Part shown: positions 18,110 to 27,186 of the stretch, piece by piece
Numbering within the stretch: position 1 is the stretch's first letter
Layout: the number at the start of each line of letters is the position of its first letter
Origin: SZUA-592 sp041556555
GTDB taxonomy: Bacteria > Pseudomonadota > Gammaproteobacteria > Eutrophobiales > Eutrophobiaceae
Direction of reading: 5' to 3'
DNA: 64,000 bases
Assembly (NCBI GenBank): GCA_041556555.1
Contig: JBFFIE010000004.1
Location: 29,356 to 93,355, forward strand
Made by a program: the position numbers and the translations under genes
Notes under the pieces: generated by a model
The model's database searches: none
Told to the model about the DNA's origin: nothing
Seen by the model: only the letters and a program-made list of their open reading frames with translations

Positions 18110-18529
18110 ATGCTCAAGATATCAGGAAAAGTCAGTATTCCTGAGAATGAAATCGAGATTCAGGCCATCCGGGCACAGGGCGCCGGTGGTCAAAACGTTA
18201 ACAAGCTTGCCACGGCTGTTCATCTGCGCTTTGATTCCCAGGCTTCATCCCTACCGCGTTACTACAAGCAGCGTTTGCTTAAACTGAATGACCGCCGTAT
18301 CAATCGTGATGGTGTGGTTGTCATCAAGGCTCAGCAGTATCGGAGCCAGGAGAAAAACCGACAAGCGGCCCTGTCGCGTTTGCAGAACCTGATTAAAAAG
18401 GCCGGGTACATGGCCCGGGCAAGAAAGAAGACCGGGCCGCCGATCGCATCGAAGGTCAGGCGCCTTGATGATAAAAAGCAACGGAGTCGCCTGAAGCAAC
18501 TGCGCAATAAACCCTCGCATGACGATTAA
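18110..18529 (+). CDS. arfB: Alternative ribosome-rescue factor B (peptidyl-tRNA hydrolase)
   Basis: Releases stalled nascent peptides on ribosomes lacking a stop codon, 139 residues. The GGQ motif lies in RAQGAGGQNVNKLATAV (about 20-36), as in ArfB/YaeJ and class I release factors. The C-terminal part from about 100 is strongly basic (ARARKKTGPP, RRLDDKKQRSRLKQLRNK), which is the tail that enters the empty mRNA channel. No codon-recognition domain is present, which separates it from RF1/RF2. The stop overlaps the start of the next gene by 11 bp. Confidence 0.93.
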   Translation: MLKISGKVSIPENEIEIQAIRAQGAGGQNVNKLATAVHLRFDSQASSLPRYYKQRLLKLNDRRINRDGVVVIKAQQYRSQEKNRQAALSRLQNLIKKAGYMARARKKTGPPIASKVRRLDDKKQRSRLKQLRNKPSHDD

Positions 18530-19118
18530 AACCTATTCGGAAGCCTGTGAGAGGAATCGTGGTCCGATTCTCTCAGTCATATCGCCTTTACTGTTGGATT
18601 GTCATACGTTGCTTGAGATTGGCAGCGGTAATGGTCAGCATGCTGTATATTTTGCCGGGAAACTGCCACATCTTATCTGGTATACCAGCGATGTCAGGGA
18701 AAACCATCCGGATATCAGGGCCTGGCTTGGTGATGCTGGTCTGTCCAATACCCGCGATCCGTTGCCGCTGGATGTAAAACGGGATGCCTGGCCGGAACTT
18801 GAGATCGATGCCGTGTTCTCTGCAAACACGGCGCATATCATGCATTGGGATGAAGTGAAGCTGTTCTTTGCCGGAGTAGGGCGTTCGCTACCTGAAAATG
18901 GCAAGTTCCTGCTCTATGGTCCTTTCAATTACAACCAGGCATATACCAGTGAAAGTAATGCCCGTTTTGATGTCTGGCTGAAGGCCCGTGATCCTGAAAG
19001 TGGTATCCGTGATTTTGAATCATTGAATGAGGTTGCTGGAAACGCAGGTATGGAGTTGATTGATGATTACGAGATGCCCGCCAATAACCGGGTTCTGTAT
19101 TGGCGAAAAACCAGATGA
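18519..19118 (+). CDS. DUF938 family SAM-dependent methyltransferase-like protein
   Basis: A 199-residue protein of the DUF938 family, whose substrate is unknown. It starts with SEACERNRGPILSVI, the family hallmark, followed by the SAM-binding motif LLEIGSGNGQHAVYFA (about 31-46). AVFSANTAHIMHWDEV (about 109-124) and LLYGPFNYN (about 140-148) are further family blocks. The ATG 18519 start overlaps the end of arfB. Methyltransferase activity follows from the fold; no target can be named. Confidence 0.88.
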   Translation: MTIKTYSEACERNRGPILSVISPLLLDCHTLLEIGSGNGQHAVYFAGKLPHLIWYTSDVRENHPDIRAWLGDAGLSNTRDPLPLDVKRDAWPELEIDAVFSANTAHIMHWDEVKLFFAGVGRSLPENGKFLLYGPFNYNQAYTSESNARFDVWLKARDPESGIRDFESLNEVAGNAGMELIDDYEMPANNRVLYWRKTR

Positions 19119-19702
19119 TTCAATCTGTTGAAATATTATTCAGGCCGGCGATGAAATCAGATTGCCGGACGATAGCCCGTTTATACACGATTTCATCGGA
19201 AGGGGTTTCTGATTATATCTGGTCACAGGTGGCTGAGCCTGGCGAGGATATTCTGGATGTTGGCCAGCGGCGTTATGAACAGGAGGATTCGGCATTCAGT
19301 TACAAGAACTGTACTGTGGCTGTTGCCGGTGACCGGGTCATCGGGATGCTGGTGGCTTTCCCTATGTATACTGATAATGAAGAGACTGAAGAGGCGGTCG
19401 ATCCGGTGCTGGCGCCTTACAGCAGGTTGGAAGAAAACGACAGTTTTTATATCTGCAGCATGTCTGTGTTTCCGGAATACCGGGGACGGGGCAGTGGTCA
19501 CCGCTTCCTCAAAATAGCAGAACAGCAGGCCGGAGAGCAGGGCTTCAAAAAACTCAGTTTAATCGTGGTGGAGGAAAACACGGGCGCCTTGAAATTATAC
19601 AAGTCACATGGTTATCAGGAAGTAGCACGTGAAGCAATCGTCCCGCACCCGCTGATTCACTGTTCCGGTGATGCCTTGTTAATGGTAAAGCAGATTTCAT
19701 GA
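19115..19702 (+). CDS. GNAT family N-acetyltransferase
   Basis: Acetyltransferase of 195 residues when started at ATG 19115, which overlaps the preceding stop as ATGA; an in-frame TTG at 19100 is possible. The N-terminal RPAMKSDCRTIARLYTIS and acetyl-CoA-binding FPEYRGRGSGHRFLKIAEQ (Q/R-x-x-G-x-G) define the fold, and ENTGALKLYKSHGYQEV is the usual last helix-strand. Such free-standing GNATs can target small molecules, tRNA or proteins; none is indicated. It also overlaps the next gene by ATGA, so the run is tightly coupled. Confidence 0.87.
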   Translation: MIQSVEILFRPAMKSDCRTIARLYTISSEGVSDYIWSQVAEPGEDILDVGQRRYEQEDSAFSYKNCTVAVAGDRVIGMLVAFPMYTDNEETEEAVDPVLAPYSRLEENDSFYICSMSVFPEYRGRGSGHRFLKIAEQQAGEQGFKKLSLIVVEENTGALKLYKSHGYQEVAREAIVPHPLIHCSGDALLMVKQIS

Positions 19703-20082
19703 AATCAACGATACGGTTCTGTGTGTATTTCCTTGTAGTATTCCCGGAAGTTTTGCTGGCGGGAAACTGTCCTGACCCGGAGACAATCCGGCTCAGGGAA
19801 CTTTCCCGGGAGCTCGAATGGACAGTAGATGGGCAAACGACACTGGATGAACTGTTAGCTGTAAAATCACTCTACGCGGTGCGCATCAGCAATTATGGTG
19901 AATACGTCTCGTGTTATTACACAACGGATGAATGGACAGTCAAACTGGATGCCAAGCCGGTTACGATCGGTTGTTTAATCATGCCTGATGCCGGTCGTTG
20001 GACCAGTACCGATTCAGGCCAACTGGTTTGCCAGGAAGAGGATGTCAACCGTTGTGGTTTCCGGATTGAGTGTAATAATTAA
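19699..20082 (+). CDS. Secreted protein of unknown function
   Basis: A 127-residue exported protein with signal peptide MKSTIRFCVYFLVVFPEVLLAG and likely cleavage after LLAG. The mature region has five Cys (NCPDPETI, SCYYTTDE, GCLIMP, VCQEEDVNRCGF, ECNN) consistent with disulfides in the periplasm. The opening CPDPETIRL and the beta-strand spacing resemble small periplasmic domains such as DUF3757, but I cannot assign it firmly. Last gene of the tag-to-20082 run, starting in an ATGA overlap and ending one base from the convergent typA stop. Confidence 0.7.
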   Translation: MKSTIRFCVYFLVVFPEVLLAGNCPDPETIRLRELSRELEWTVDGQTTLDELLAVKSLYAVRISNYGEYVSCYYTTDEWTVKLDAKPVTIGCLIMPDAGRWTSTDSGQLVCQEEDVNRCGFRIECNN

Positions 20083-21936
20083 CTAGCCTGCCTTTACCCG
20101 GGATGCACTCTTGCGCTCATGTTCTTTCAGTAGTTTCTTTCGCAGGCGAATGTTCTTCGGTGTAATCTCGACCAGTTCATCATCTTCTATAAATTCCAGT
20201 GCCTGTTCCAGGCTGAATTTTAGCGGGGGAGTCAGCAGGATATTATCGTCCTTACCGGCGGCGCGGATATTGGTCAGTTGTTTTGCCTTCAGCACATTCA
20301 CTACCAGATCGTTGTCCCGTGAATGGATACCGACAATCATGCCTTCATAGACCTCGACCCCGGGCTCAATCAACATTTGTCCACGATCCTGCAGGTTAAA
20401 CAGGGCATAACCGAGAGCCTTGCCTGAGCCATTGGCGATCAGCACACCGTTCACGCGACCATCAGCATCGGTTCTCTTGACCGGTCCGTAATGATCAAAG
20501 ACGTGGTAAAGCAGACCGGTCCCGGAGGTCGTCGTGAGGTACAGTGTGCGGAAACCGATCAGACCCCGGGCCGGGATGATGTAATCCAGCCTGACGCGCC
20601 CTTTTCCATCGGGCAGCATTTCTTTCAGTTCACCACCGCGTTGTCCCAGTAATTCCATGACAGCGCCCTGATAATTGCTGTCCATGTCCACTGTCAGTTG
20701 CTCATAGGGCTCCTGAATTTCACCATTGACCTTCTTCATAATCACCTCGGGTCTGGAGACACCGAGTTCATAACCTTCCCGCCGCATGGTTTCGATCAGT
20801 ATGGATAAATGCAATTCACCTCGACCGGACACCTTGAACCGATCGGGATCGTCGGTTTCCTCTACCCGCAAAGCCACATTGTGTTTTAATTCCTGCAACA
20901 ACCGTTCCTTGATCTGACGCGAGGTCACGTATTTACCTTCCTTGCCGGAAAACGGTGAATCATTGACCTGAAAGGTCATACTAACGGTCGGTTCATCAAT
21001 AGATAACGGCGGCAGGGGCTCGATGTGCCTGGGCGAACACAGGGTTTCAGAAATACCCAGATCCTCGATACCACACATGGCAATGATGTCGCCGGCTGAC
21101 GCTTCTGGAATTTCCATGCGCTCAAGGCCGAGCAGTTTATAGATTTGCAAGACCCGCCCCGGGCGCTGTTCGCCCTTTACATTGACCACTGTCACCGGGG
21201 TGTTGGTCTTGATTGAACCACGGGTCACCCTGCCGATGCCGATCACACCGACATAACTGTTGTAGGCGAGGGAACTGATCTGCATCTGGAACGGAGCACC
21301 CGGGTCAACATCCGGTGGCGGTACCTGATCAATGATGATCTGGAAGAGCACCTGCATATCGCCTTCCCGGGCGGCGGAATCCAAAGAGCTGTAACCGTTG
21401 ATTGCCGACGTATAGACCACTGGAAAATCAAGTTGTCCATCATTGGCGCCCAGCCGATCAAACAAATCAAAGGTCCGATCCAGTACCCAGTGCGGCCTGG
21501 CCCCCGGCCGATCGACCTTGTTAATGACAACGATCGGGCGGAATCCTCTCGCCAGCGCCTTTTCAGTGACAAAGCGGGTTTGCGGCATCGGACCATCCAC
21601 AGCATCTACCAGTAACAGCACTGAATCCGCCATTGACAGCACGCGCTCCACTTCGCCGCCGAAATCGGCATGTCCCGGCGTGTCAATGATATTGATACGA
21701 TAGTTATTCCATTGCAGCGCCGTGTTTTTCGCAAGGATGGTAATGCCACGCTCGCGCTCCAGCTCGTTATTGTCCATGACCCGCTCCTGTTCCAGGTTGC
21801 GGCTTTTGAGAGTGCCGGATTGCTTCAGCAGCTCATCAACCAGGGTGGTTTTGCCGTGGTCTACGTGGGCAATGATGGCGATGTTGCGGATATTCTTGAT
21901 CACGTTGGTGGTGTCAGTCTGGGCAAAGGCGGGCAT
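20083..21936 (-). CDS. typA: Ribosome-associated GTPase TypA/BipA
   Basis: Translational GTPase of the EF-G family needed for 50S assembly and stress growth, 617 residues. G1 AHVDHGKTTL, switch region ERERGITILAKNTA, G3 DTPGHADFGGEVERV and G4 NKVDRPGARP are intact, followed by EF-G-like domains II, III and V and the TypA-specific C-terminal domain (RGLIGFRTLYLTTTSGTG, IGIHSRDNDLVVN-type). The annotated ATG 21936 gives 11 residues before VIKNIRNIAII; an in-frame GTG at 21903 would match the usual N terminus. Terminal residues SASRVKAG end one base from the opposite-strand gene. Confidence 0.95.
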   Translation of the reverse strand: MPAFAQTDTTNVIKNIRNIAIIAHVDHGKTTLVDELLKQSGTLKSRNLEQERVMDNNELERERGITILAKNTALQWNNYRINIIDTPGHADFGGEVERVLSMADSVLLLVDAVDGPMPQTRFVTEKALARGFRPIVVINKVDRPGARPHWVLDRTFDLFDRLGANDGQLDFPVVYTSAINGYSSLDSAAREGDMQVLFQIIIDQVPPPDVDPGAPFQMQISSLAYNSYVGVIGIGRVTRGSIKTNTPVTVVNVKGEQRPGRVLQIYKLLGLERMEIPEASAGDIIAMCGIEDLGISETLCSPRHIEPLPPLSIDEPTVSMTFQVNDSPFSGKEGKYVTSRQIKERLLQELKHNVALRVEETDDPDRFKVSGRGELHLSILIETMRREGYELGVSRPEVIMKKVNGEIQEPYEQLTVDMDSNYQGAVMELLGQRGGELKEMLPDGKGRVRLDYIIPARGLIGFRTLYLTTTSGTGLLYHVFDHYGPVKRTDADGRVNGVLIANGSGKALGYALFNLQDRGQMLIEPGVEVYEGMIVGIHSRDNDLVVNVLKAKQLTNIRAAGKDDNILLTPPLKFSLEQALEFIEDDELVEITPKNIRLRKKLLKEHERKSASRVKAG

Positions 21937-22089
21937 TATAACGAAAACCCGTTGTCGGGCACGGAAAATTTACAACTGTTTTATCAAGTCGATCCCGGTA
22001 TTTTTGTTAAGATGCCCTGGAAGCTCTGTTTGCCAGGGATCAGCCGGGATTGAAACAATAAAAAAATGAATATCGAAACCCGTTAAATC

Positions 22090-23589
22090 ATGTTGTCACG
22101 ATCAGTCATTGGCCTGCTTCTGGGTCCTTTTCTGTTTTTCCTGGTACTGCTGCTTCCCGTACCGGAAGGGTTTAACGAGATATCCATGCGGGTAGTTGCA
22201 ATAGCGTTGCTCATGGCGACGTTCTGGATCACGGAAGCCATCCCGATAGCCGCCACGTCCTTGTTACCAATTTTCCTTTACCCGGTGATGGGTGTCATGA
22301 GTGGTAGCGATACCACACTGGCCTATGGCAATCATCTAGTGTTTCTCCTAATGGGTGGTTTCTTTATCGCCGTGACCGTGGAGAAATGGCAACTGCATCG
22401 GCGCATTGCCCTGGTTACCATCCGTCTCGTGGGTGATACAGCTAACCGGATAATACTCGGATTCATGCTGGCAACGGCCTTTCTTTCCATGTGGATCAGT
22501 AATACGGCGTCCACCTTGATGATGATGACGATCGGATTGGCGGTGATTTCCCGTACCAGTCAGCAGGTGGAAAATCTGAACGGAGGAATTGATACAGAAA
22601 AAGGGCATTTCCGCTTCGGAATTGCCTTGATGCTGGGAATTGCCTACGCATCGTCAATTGGAGGTATTTCAACCCTGATCGGCACAGCGCCTAATGCCAT
22701 TTTTGCCGGGGTTGTGGAACGGCAATTCGGGCAAACCATCCTTCTTTTGGACTGGATGAAGTTTGCGTTCCCGCTTTCCATGCTTATGTTGATTATTACC
22801 TGGTTTTACCTGACGCGGGTTATTTACCCGCCAGAAATCGATCGCATTCCAGGTATTCAGGAGACGCTGGACCAGGAAGCAAAGGATCTTGGTCCGGTTA
22901 CCCGCGAAGAAAAGCTGATTATGGCGGTTTTCGTCCTCGTTGCCCTGGGCTGGTTACTGAATGGCCTGCTGGGAGGCAGGGGTCCGGACTTGATTAAAGA
23001 TTCCACCATTGCCATTGGCGGGGCCTTGATGCTGTTCATCATTCCATCCAATTTGAACACGCGTGAGTTTTTACTGGATTGGAAAACAGCCGTCACTATA
23101 CCCTGGGATGTATTAATCCTGTTTGGTGGCGGATTTGCCCTGGCAGCAGGTTTCAGTGACAGTGGTCTGACACATTCTGTGGCCAGCCTGCTCATAGGTC
23201 TCAAGGGAACCAGCATCGTGCTGATCCTTGTCGCTATCATCGGTTTGATTATCCTGTTAACGGAGCTGACATCGAATACAGCCACAGCTTCAATTTCATT
23301 GCCGATCATGATCGCGCTTGCAGAGGCACTGCAGATTCATCCCTACAGTGTCATGATCGGGGCTGTTATCGCCGCATCGTTCGCCTTCATGCTGCCGGTG
23401 GCAACGCCACCTAATGCTATCGTATTCGGGAGCCGTTATGTCACCATTCCGCAGATGGCAAGGGCAGGAGCAGGGCTGAATATTATTGGAATTATCCTGA
23501 TAACCCTGTTTGTGCTGCTTTTCCTGCCGTTCGTCTGGGACCTTGAAATTTCCGGGCATGTGTTATCAACATCTCTGGATGGCCAGTAG
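22090..23589 (+). CDS. SLC13/DASS family anion transporter
   Basis: Sodium-coupled inner-membrane anion transporter, 499 residues, with 11 or more hydrophobic segments. The two family repeats each end in an SNT motif: SNTASTLMMM (about 137-146) and TSNTATASISLPIM (about 394-407). The signature VATPPNAIVFGSRYVTIPQM (about 437-456) is the DASS C-terminal block. Substrates of relatives include di- and tricarboxylates, sulfate and phosphate; the sequence does not decide. The TAG stop at 23587 is followed in the same frame by a porin-like remnant. Confidence 0.9.
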   Translation: MLSRSVIGLLLGPFLFFLVLLLPVPEGFNEISMRVVAIALLMATFWITEAIPIAATSLLPIFLYPVMGVMSGSDTTLAYGNHLVFLLMGGFFIAVTVEKWQLHRRIALVTIRLVGDTANRIILGFMLATAFLSMWISNTASTLMMMTIGLAVISRTSQQVENLNGGIDTEKGHFRFGIALMLGIAYASSIGGISTLIGTAPNAIFAGVVERQFGQTILLLDWMKFAFPLSMLMLIITWFYLTRVIYPPEIDRIPGIQETLDQEAKDLGPVTREEKLIMAVFVLVALGWLLNGLLGGRGPDLIKDSTIAIGGALMLFIIPSNLNTREFLLDWKTAVTIPWDVLILFGGGFALAAGFSDSGLTHSVASLLIGLKGTSIVLILVAIIGLIILLTELTSNTATASISLPIMIALAEALQIHPYSVMIGAVIAASFAFMLPVATPPNAIVFGSRYVTIPQMARAGAGLNIIGIILITLFVLLFLPFVWDLEISGHVLSTSLDGQ

Positions 23590-23706
23590 CCAAATGCTTA
23601 CCCGGGGAACAACTCCTCGTATGTCAATGTTCTGAAGGTGGATGGCGGACCAGCGAGCGGTGATGAACCCGACATCTTCCAGTTAAGAAGCCAGGTCGAG
23701 TTTTAA
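23590..23706 (+). pseudogene. 3' remnant of an outer-membrane beta-barrel protein gene
   Basis: Between the SLC13 gene and the TupA-like gene, the same frame continues past the TAG at 23587 for 38 codons to TAA 23704-23706. The peptide contains SSYVNVLKVDGGPASGDEPD and ends DIFQLRSQVEF. Alternating hydrophobic residues and a terminal Phe are the insertion signature of outer-membrane barrels. There is no start codon or signal peptide, so it reads as the tail of a deleted porin-like gene. Identification is by pattern only. Confidence 0.55.
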
Positions 23707-23749
23707 TTGAGATTTACGACATATATAAATCAAATACGAGCAAGGAATC

Positions 23750-24559
23750 ATGAATAAATTGATACACAGTCTGTTTATCACATTAATCATTTTCATAGCC
23801 GCACCACTCAGTGCCGAGGAATACCTGCGCCTTGCCACCACAACCAGTACCGAGAACTCGGGATTGTTGGCTGAACTGAATCCTGTATTTGAGAGGAAGA
23901 CCGGGATCAAGGTCCATGTGATTGCAGTAGGGACCGGCAAGGCATTGCGTCTGGGCAGGGATGGTGATGTTGATCTGGTCATGGTACATGCACCGGCGGC
24001 AGAGATGGCATTCGTCGAGCAAGGTTCGGGCGTCGAACGACAACCTTTAATGCATAATGATTTCGTAATACTGGGTCCGCCGGATGATCCGGCCGGGATT
24101 TCTGAAGCGAGCACAGTCGCCGAAGCATTCAGGCGTATACAAAATACCGGCAGCACATTTGTTTCCCGCGGCGATGATTCAGGAACCCATAAAAAAGAAA
24201 AACAGCTTTGGGCACTGGCCGGTTCAGAAGATCCATCAGGTGAATGGTACCTGGCAGTCGGGCAGGGGATGGGACAGGTGCTGCGTATAGCAGATGAAAA
24301 ACTGGCTTACACTTTAAGTGATCGCGGAACCTATCTGGCATTCTCAGATAAACTGCTGTTACAGATTTTGTTTGAGAACGCGGATGAGTTAATCAATCCC
24401 TATCATGTAATACTGGTTAACCCTGAGAAACATCCTCATACAAAAACAAATCTTGCAAGAAAATATGTTGCGTTTATTACCGGACCAGAGGGGCAGGCAC
24501 TGATTCGTAACTTTAAAGTAAACGGGAAACAATTGTTTTATCCGGATGTGATGAAATAA
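23750..24559 (+). CDS. TupA-like oxyanion (tungstate-type) periplasmic binding protein
   Basis: Periplasmic substrate-binding protein, 269 residues, with signal peptide MNKLIHSLFITLIIFIAAPLSA cleaved near SAEEY. The ligand motif TTTSTENSGLLAEL (about 29-42) is the TupA/WtpA-class anion-binding segment, and VHVIAVGTGKALRLGRDGDVD and SRGDDSGTHKKEKQLW add the second and third contact loops. Tungstate is the usual ligand of this branch; molybdate cannot be excluded. No tupB or tupC permease/ATPase gene is adjacent, so it is an orphan binding protein or acts with transporter parts encoded elsewhere. Confidence 0.87.
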   Translation: MNKLIHSLFITLIIFIAAPLSAEEYLRLATTTSTENSGLLAELNPVFERKTGIKVHVIAVGTGKALRLGRDGDVDLVMVHAPAAEMAFVEQGSGVERQPLMHNDFVILGPPDDPAGISEASTVAEAFRRIQNTGSTFVSRGDDSGTHKKEKQLWALAGSEDPSGEWYLAVGQGMGQVLRIADEKLAYTLSDRGTYLAFSDKLLLQILFENADELINPYHVILVNPEKHPHTKTNLARKYVAFITGPEGQALIRNFKVNGKQLFYPDVMK

Positions 24560-24561
24560 AA

Positions 24562-24644
24562 AGCCCGGAACAGTCCGTTGGGGGGAGGGGAAGACTGGTC
24601 CCGGGCTAGTCACAAGAATCAATCGGGGGAGGACTTAATCTTGT
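24562..24644 (+). ncRNA. Candidate structured RNA: two hairpins with G-rich loops
   Basis: Three bases after the TupA-like stop, AGCCCGG (24562-24568) pairs with CCGGGCT (24601-24607) and, inside it, CAGTC (24571-24575) pairs with GACTG (24593-24597), leaving a loop with GGGGGGAGGGG. A second hairpin, ACAAGA (24612-24617) with TCTTGT (24639-24644), has GGGGGAGGA in its loop. No T-run follows, so neither is a good terminator. Loops with GGA motifs are typical of CsrA/RsmA targets and of Shine-Dalgarno-like pairing; an RNA function is inferred only. Confidence 0.4.
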
Positions 24645-24735
24645 TGAATAGTATTCTAGACGAATGCGATTCTGACTAATGTGAACTGGAGCACAAATCC
24701 CGAAAACGGGACATTTAAGGGTCGTTCATGGCTGA

Positions 24736-26538
24736 TTAATCGAGGCTTTCCTGTTTGATCAGGCTGACAATCACCCATCCCGGTTCCGGTTTCATCTTTC
24801 CATCCGCGACAAAGAATTGCAGTTTCTCGTTATTATCTATCGCAAACAGAGGAATGGTATTTTCACCGTATTTATTTTGGAAATCCTCAAATCCAAAGTC
24901 CTCTCCAAGCTGCGTGTTCCTGATTTCAGCACCTTTCCTTATCCAGCTGGCAAGATCACCATGTGTGATGTCTTCCCCGAAGAGCTGGTAACCTCGAAGC
25001 CGGGTTGCTATGCGGTGCTTCTCGGGGATATTTTTTTCCCGGGTAGTTTTTAACTGATATACATTTTTTGTGCCGAAGTCCGATTTGAAACGGAAGTTAG
25101 CCAGCGTATCCAGGTTTTCCCTGCCTGACAGAGCCAGCATTTTACCCAGACCAATCATGTCCAGATGCCGTTCTGCATGATCAGAAATTGGATTGCCGTA
25201 GTAAGTCGTCAAACCATCCATTCGGGCTGCGCGAGTGTTTTCCCAGTTACTGTCTGTCAGTACAACCTTGAATCCCTGTTCCTTTATCGCCTTACCGATG
25301 ACCCGGGCAACGATGCCAGCACCTATGATCAATACACCAGTGGGTGGAGGTTCCCTGACATCCAGGATTTTTGCAATGAACTTGCTGCTTATACTTTGAA
25401 TTACAACGGTACCAATTATGATCAAAAAAGCGAGAGGGACCATCAGGCCTGCTTCCGGGTAACCCCGTGTTTCCAGTCTCAAGGCGAAGATGGACGCAAC
25501 AGCGGCCGCTACGATCCCTCGTGGTCCAATCCATGAAATCAACAGTTTTTCATTGAACTTTAAATCGGAACCAATTGCAGATACAAACACGGACAAGGGA
25601 CGTGCTATCAACATCAGTACAGCAAGGATGCCCAGAGAACTCCAGCCAATCTGCGTGAATTGCTGGAAATCAATACGGGCTGCAAGAATAATAAATAATC
25701 CGGATATCAAGAGAATACTCAGACTCTCCTTGAAATCCAGAATATCTTCTATATGGGTGTCTTTCATATTAGCCATGGTCATTCCCATGACGGTTACTGC
25801 GAGCAGCCCTGATTCATGGGCAATCAAATCTGAGGCAGTAAAAACGGTGAATACCAGTATGAGTACCAGCACGTTATGCAGGTAATCCGGAGCAAGGTGT
25901 TTTCTCAGAATTAATCCCATAACATGTGCACTTATAAAACCGGCCAGACCTCCAGCAACTACAATCTTGCCAAATTCATAAATTACCGTTGGCCAGGCAC
26001 TGCCACTCTGGCTGCTGATAATGAAGTTGAAAACGAGGACTGCGAGCAGTGCACCAAGCGGATCAATGACTATGCCTTCCCATTTGAGGATATTGCTGAT
26101 TGCAGCATCCGGTCGAACGGTCCGGAGCATCGGCATGATCACCGTGGGCCCGGTAACAACCATTACCGCACCAAAGAGTGCAGAGAGTTCGACAGGTAAA
26201 CCAGTAATATAATGTGTCACGATTGCGGTGATCGCCCAGGTAATCATTGCACCGATGGATATGAGATTACGAACGACTTTTCCCAGGCCCTTTATTTCAT
26301 ACAGGTTTAATGTCAGGCTGCCTTCAAAGAGAATGATCGCCACAGACAGGGACACAATCGGGAATAATAGATCCCCGAGCAAGGCATCAGGATTAAGATA
26401 ACCGGTCAGCGGGCCGGCAATCAGGCCAATCACCAGCAGGAAAAGGATTGCAGGAAGCCGTGCCCACCATGCCAGCCATTGGCAGGCAATGCCAAGGATA
26501 CCGATAGCAACCAGGGAGATGAGCACCTGCTGGCTCAA
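24736..26538 (-). CDS. Sodium/proton (CPA1-type) antiporter with RCK/TrkA-N domain
   Basis: Inner-membrane monovalent cation/H+ antiporter, 600 residues. About twelve hydrophobic segments occupy residues 1-390, including VIVDPLGAL-like WEGIVIDPLGALLAVLVF with the ion-site Asp, and GPRGIVAAAVASIFAL (about 340-355), a CPA family signature. A cytoplasmic Rossmann (TrkA-N) domain from about 395 shows VLIIGAGIVARVIGKAIKE and an acidic strand-2 end DSN, so nucleotide binding could gate transport. The rest (about 520-600) is an extra regulatory region. It overlaps the upstream 214-residue gene by ATGA and is the last gene of a three-gene operon. Confidence 0.9.
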   Translation of the reverse strand: MSQQVLISLVAIGILGIACQWLAWWARLPAILFLLVIGLIAGPLTGYLNPDALLGDLLFPIVSLSVAIILFEGSLTLNLYEIKGLGKVVRNLISIGAMITWAITAIVTHYITGLPVELSALFGAVMVVTGPTVIMPMLRTVRPDAAISNILKWEGIVIDPLGALLAVLVFNFIISSQSGSAWPTVIYEFGKIVVAGGLAGFISAHVMGLILRKHLAPDYLHNVLVLILVFTVFTASDLIAHESGLLAVTVMGMTMANMKDTHIEDILDFKESLSILLISGLFIILAARIDFQQFTQIGWSSLGILAVLMLIARPLSVFVSAIGSDLKFNEKLLISWIGPRGIVAAAVASIFALRLETRGYPEAGLMVPLAFLIIIGTVVIQSISSKFIAKILDVREPPPTGVLIIGAGIVARVIGKAIKEQGFKVVLTDSNWENTRAARMDGLTTYYGNPISDHAERHLDMIGLGKMLALSGRENLDTLANFRFKSDFGTKNVYQLKTTREKNIPEKHRIATRLRGYQLFGEDITHGDLASWIRKGAEIRNTQLGEDFGFEDFQNKYGENTIPLFAIDNNEKLQFFVADGKMKPEPGWVIVSLIKQESLD

Positions 26539-27179
26539 GCCGGGACTTCCTTCAAGGAGGTAATGCGTGTTTTTGCTTGCGGTAGCAGGTTTTGTACGTG
26601 GCGCTGGATTTTGTGCAGGGCCGTCTTGATCATTACCAGTGTATTTTCCCGAAGCTGGCCTTCACGGTCATTGCTGAACAGGCTGAACACCAGCAGTACT
26701 TCACCGACACTCAGTGCGCCCTGTGTTAAATAACGATACTCGCCAGGCCTTGCCGAACTGTCTGTGAGACTGAAAATATATCCGAGACCTTCCTGTCCGG
26801 TAATGCGCTCAAGCTGCAGTTCAGTTTCATCCGAGAAAGGCAGGATATCTTCACCCACGTCCCGGACCAGTTGCTGGATGCTTTCTTCCTCCAGGATGTC
26901 TCTGGCAAAACCATCGTCCCAGAGTATTGAGACATTCAACTGGAACACTTCCCTGCCTGACTCGTCTTCGGTGAAAAAAGTAATCACTGGTGGTTTAGCA
27001 GTCAGACCTGCGGCTACGTAGGTATAGTCCCAATCCTGCGGGACCTCGAACACTATCTCACCGTGTTCAGGTATGGGGAATAAGGTCAACTCTGTGCCGT
27101 CCTTGTAGTCGGCAACTGCAGCGGGTGAAATAACAAGGAACAACAGAATCCGGAATGATGTTAACAGGCTTATAGACAT
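26535..27179 (-). CDS. Exported protein of unknown function, antiporter operon
   Basis: A 214-residue predicted periplasmic protein with signal peptide MSISLLTSFRILLFLVISPAAVA. The mature part is beta-rich, with EIVFEVPQDWDYTYVAAG, FFTEDESGREVFQLNVSILWDD and ALSVGEVLLVFSLFSNDREGQ, and ends in a predicted helix. I do not recognise the family. Its stop codon overlaps the antiporter start (ATGA), and it begins 7 bp after the upstream HExxH gene, so the three are co-transcribed. A role in sensing or supporting ion homeostasis is possible but not shown. Confidence 0.7.
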   Translation of the reverse strand: MSISLLTSFRILLFLVISPAAVADYKDGTELTLFPIPEHGEIVFEVPQDWDYTYVAAGLTAKPPVITFFTEDESGREVFQLNVSILWDDGFARDILEEESIQQLVRDVGEDILPFSDETELQLERITGQEGLGYIFSLTDSSARPGEYRYLTQGALSVGEVLLVFSLFSNDREGQLRENTLVMIKTALHKIQRHVQNLLPQAKTRITSLKEVPA

Positions 27180-27186
27180 CCTCGAA

